This document shows, piece after piece, positions 29,085 to 30,866 of a DNA stretch of 30,866 nucleotides. The position numbers were made by a program, and so were the translations under genes. Source of the DNA: Chalciporus piperatus (Eukaryota > Basidiomycota > Agaricomycetes > Boletales > Boletaceae). The stretch spans positions 1 to 30,866 of the forward strand of contig JBBPTG010000270.1 of assembly GCA_038093975.1 (NCBI GenBank), in the 5' to 3' direction. Position 1 is the first letter of the stretch; every line of letters begins with the position of its first letter. The notes below the pieces were generated by a model. The model was not told the DNA's origin and made no database searches. It saw only the letters and a program-made list of their open reading frames with translations.

Positions 29085-30866
29085 ATGAGTGGTCGCTTCA
29101 GATGTGGAACGGAAGCTTGCAGTCGTTCTTTCGACAGCAGTCGAAGCGTCTCTCTGCACCGCTTGAGCTGTATCCACTACCAAGTGTATGCCAACCGGCC
29201 CCGGGAAAAGCGTAGCTTACTCCAACCCTCCCTTGCAACAAGTTTTTCTCCCTGCAAGAAAGCACGCTGGGAGACTGAGGACGCCCCTACAGTTCAGCCC
29301 AAGGAGAACGAGACGAGCCCTAATGCACCTTCCGGCAGCATGGCAAACCAGCCAACTGATATCCAGGAGCCCCATCCGAGTCCAAATCCCATTCCAATTC
29401 AGAATGTCACCTCCGAGTCCAGTAGTATGGCCATTTCACTGTCGAGCACCGACTCAGAGCAGAACAGAGCGGCCAAGTTAAATTCACGAGACCACACCAA
29501 TCCGAACGACACTGCAGCTACATCAGATTCCAGCCGTCCTATTCGGTCTCGCCGTTTACCTGCTCGCTTCAGGGATGTCTTGCCAGAACCACCTCTCCCT
29601 ATACTCCTAGAACCTTCTTCTGGGCCTGCTTCTATCATCCCTCGTGTCATATTGCATGTATTCGACTCTTTTCGGTCAGCATTCAATATCTTTGGCATTG
29701 CTCGAGAGTATCGTCATCGTCCATCATACGATCCTGACTTCTTTCTGTTGCTCAACGAGCTGTCAACTGCCAACTCGCATTCTACTAGCAGTCACAGTTC
29801 TTCCGATGCCATTTCTGGACCTCCGCCCCCACCATGGCCATGGAAATCAATGTCTGTTTGGAGGTTGATGAATTGGATGCTATCAGGAAGCAAACTGAAG
29901 TCAGCAGCGGAAGTAACTCGGCTCGCCAGCACTGTCATCACGACAGAAGACTTCTGTCCTGAAGATCTGCTAGGGTTCAATGCCAATACCGAGATGAAGC
30001 GCTTTGACGCATCGGAGAAGGATCTTGACCCTAACCATCACTTTTGCAAGGATGGCTGGACAGAAACACCCATCACTATCTCGGTGCCAACTCGCGAACA
30101 AAACCCTGCCGGAAATGGCCAGGAGTTCACCATCCCTGGATTCTTTCATCGTAACCTAACTGCTGTGATGCAGGCCGTTTTCTCGGACACCTCGTCAAAG
30201 TGGTTTCACTTGACTCCGTTCAAACGGATCTGGAAATCTCCGGCCAGTGGTAACGAGCAACGCATCTATGATGAGCTCTATACTTCAGATGCATGGATCA
30301 AAGCACATGACGAGCTGCAGAAACAGAGACGTACAGACGGATGCACCCTTGAGCGAGTAATAGCAGGGATGATGCTGTCGTCAGATGCAACCCATCTTGC
30401 TCAGTTTGGTCATGCTTCAGCATGGCCGGTCTACTTGTTCTTCGGGAACCTATCAAAGTACATACGAGCATGCCCGAACACAACAGGTGCATGCCACCTT
30501 GTGGCATTTATTCCGAAGGTACTTTTAAGTTGTTTCATGATGTATCTTCAAGTTGTCTCACCGACATTGCAGCTCCCACAATCAATCAACAATTTTATTT
30601 CTCAATTCACGAACAAGAAGAATAAGTCTGACATCCTCGCGCATTGCAAGCGGGAATTAATTCACGCAATCTGGAAGATCTTATTGGACGAGGAGTTTGT
30701 AGAGGCCTACAAGAATGGAGTTGTTGTTAAATGCCACGACGGTATGTACCGCCGTGTATTTCCTCGTCTCTTTACATACTCGGCACTGGCAGACTATCCT
30801 GAGAAGTATTTCTGTTATTTCATTGTGTAGCCAACTTCTCTAATGTCACTTTGCAGAGTGCTTCTA
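29085..30866 (+). CDS. Plavaka-type transposase, 5' part (runs off window)
   Basis: Plavaka is a CACTA-related DNA transposon superfamily member common in basidiomycetes. Start chosen at 29085 (MSGRFRCGTEACSRSFDSSR), where a C2H2-like finger begins, not at the longer upstream frame. Exons 29085-30518, 30573-30805, 30857-end; the intron 30519-30572 is 54 nt and open, and the next junction rebuilds PEKVLL. Family landmarks in order: Pro-rich linker, FRSAFNIFGIAREY, PWPWKSMSVWRLMNWML, a FHLTPFKRIWKSP stretch, RIYDELYTSDAWIKAHDELQ, GMMLSSDATHLAQFGHASAW then PVYLFFGNLSKYIRA (first catalytic Asp probably in SSDATHL), and VFPRLFTYSA. No lesion in the visible part. The remaining catalytic residues lie beyond the window. 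Confidence 0.85.

Overview
This window looks like nuclear DNA of a mushroom-forming basidiomycete (Agaricomycetes). Genes are split by many short introns (mostly 41-78 nt, GT...AG, often with a CTAAC/CTGAC-like branch site), and the recognisable families are typical of that group: a multi-intron P450, a DUF2235 alpha/beta-hydrolase, a DUF6698-type protein, an F-box-like protein, IRG-like GTPases, a phosphatidylserine-decarboxylase-like enzyme and a Plavaka transposase. Family names come from motif recognition only; no database search was run. All exon models were spliced by hand from reading frame and splice signals.

Layout. 1-1062: 3' part of a P450 gene (+). 1121-2844: unassigned coding-like pieces on both strands. 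3126-5242: intact 10-exon DUF2235 hydrolase (+). 5586-6290: decayed MFS transporter. 6793-7246: a 226-bp tandem duplication. 7389-8983: intact 7-exon DUF6698-like gene (-). 9586-10561: F-box-like gene (+). 10925-12051: two tandem broken IRG-like GTPase copies. 12580-12891: small SAM-like ORF (-). 13532-14115: fragment of a copper amine oxidase (-). 14345-15010: nested 320-bp tandem repeat. 15769-16359: array of long palindromes, the strangest non-coding structure here. 16760-17460: probable small unknown gene (-). 17968-18931: intact 4-exon unknown gene (-). 19118-20315: broken PSD-like decarboxylase. 20637-21196: small two-exon gene whose product resembles the VapD/Cas2-like RNase fold. 22128-22607: low-complexity exon (-). 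23996-28137: large DDE transposase-like gene with two frameshifts. 29085-end: Plavaka transposase, cut by the window edge.

The genes do not form a pathway. The window reads as an accessory, repeat-rich and gene-decaying region: four metabolic or GTPase genes are broken, two DNA transposases occupy the right side, and intact genes (DUF2235, DUF6698, F-box-like, the unknown gene, VapD-like) lie between them. The two features most worth attention are the eukaryotic VapD/Cas2-like gene (20637-21196) and the alternating palindrome array (15769-16244).
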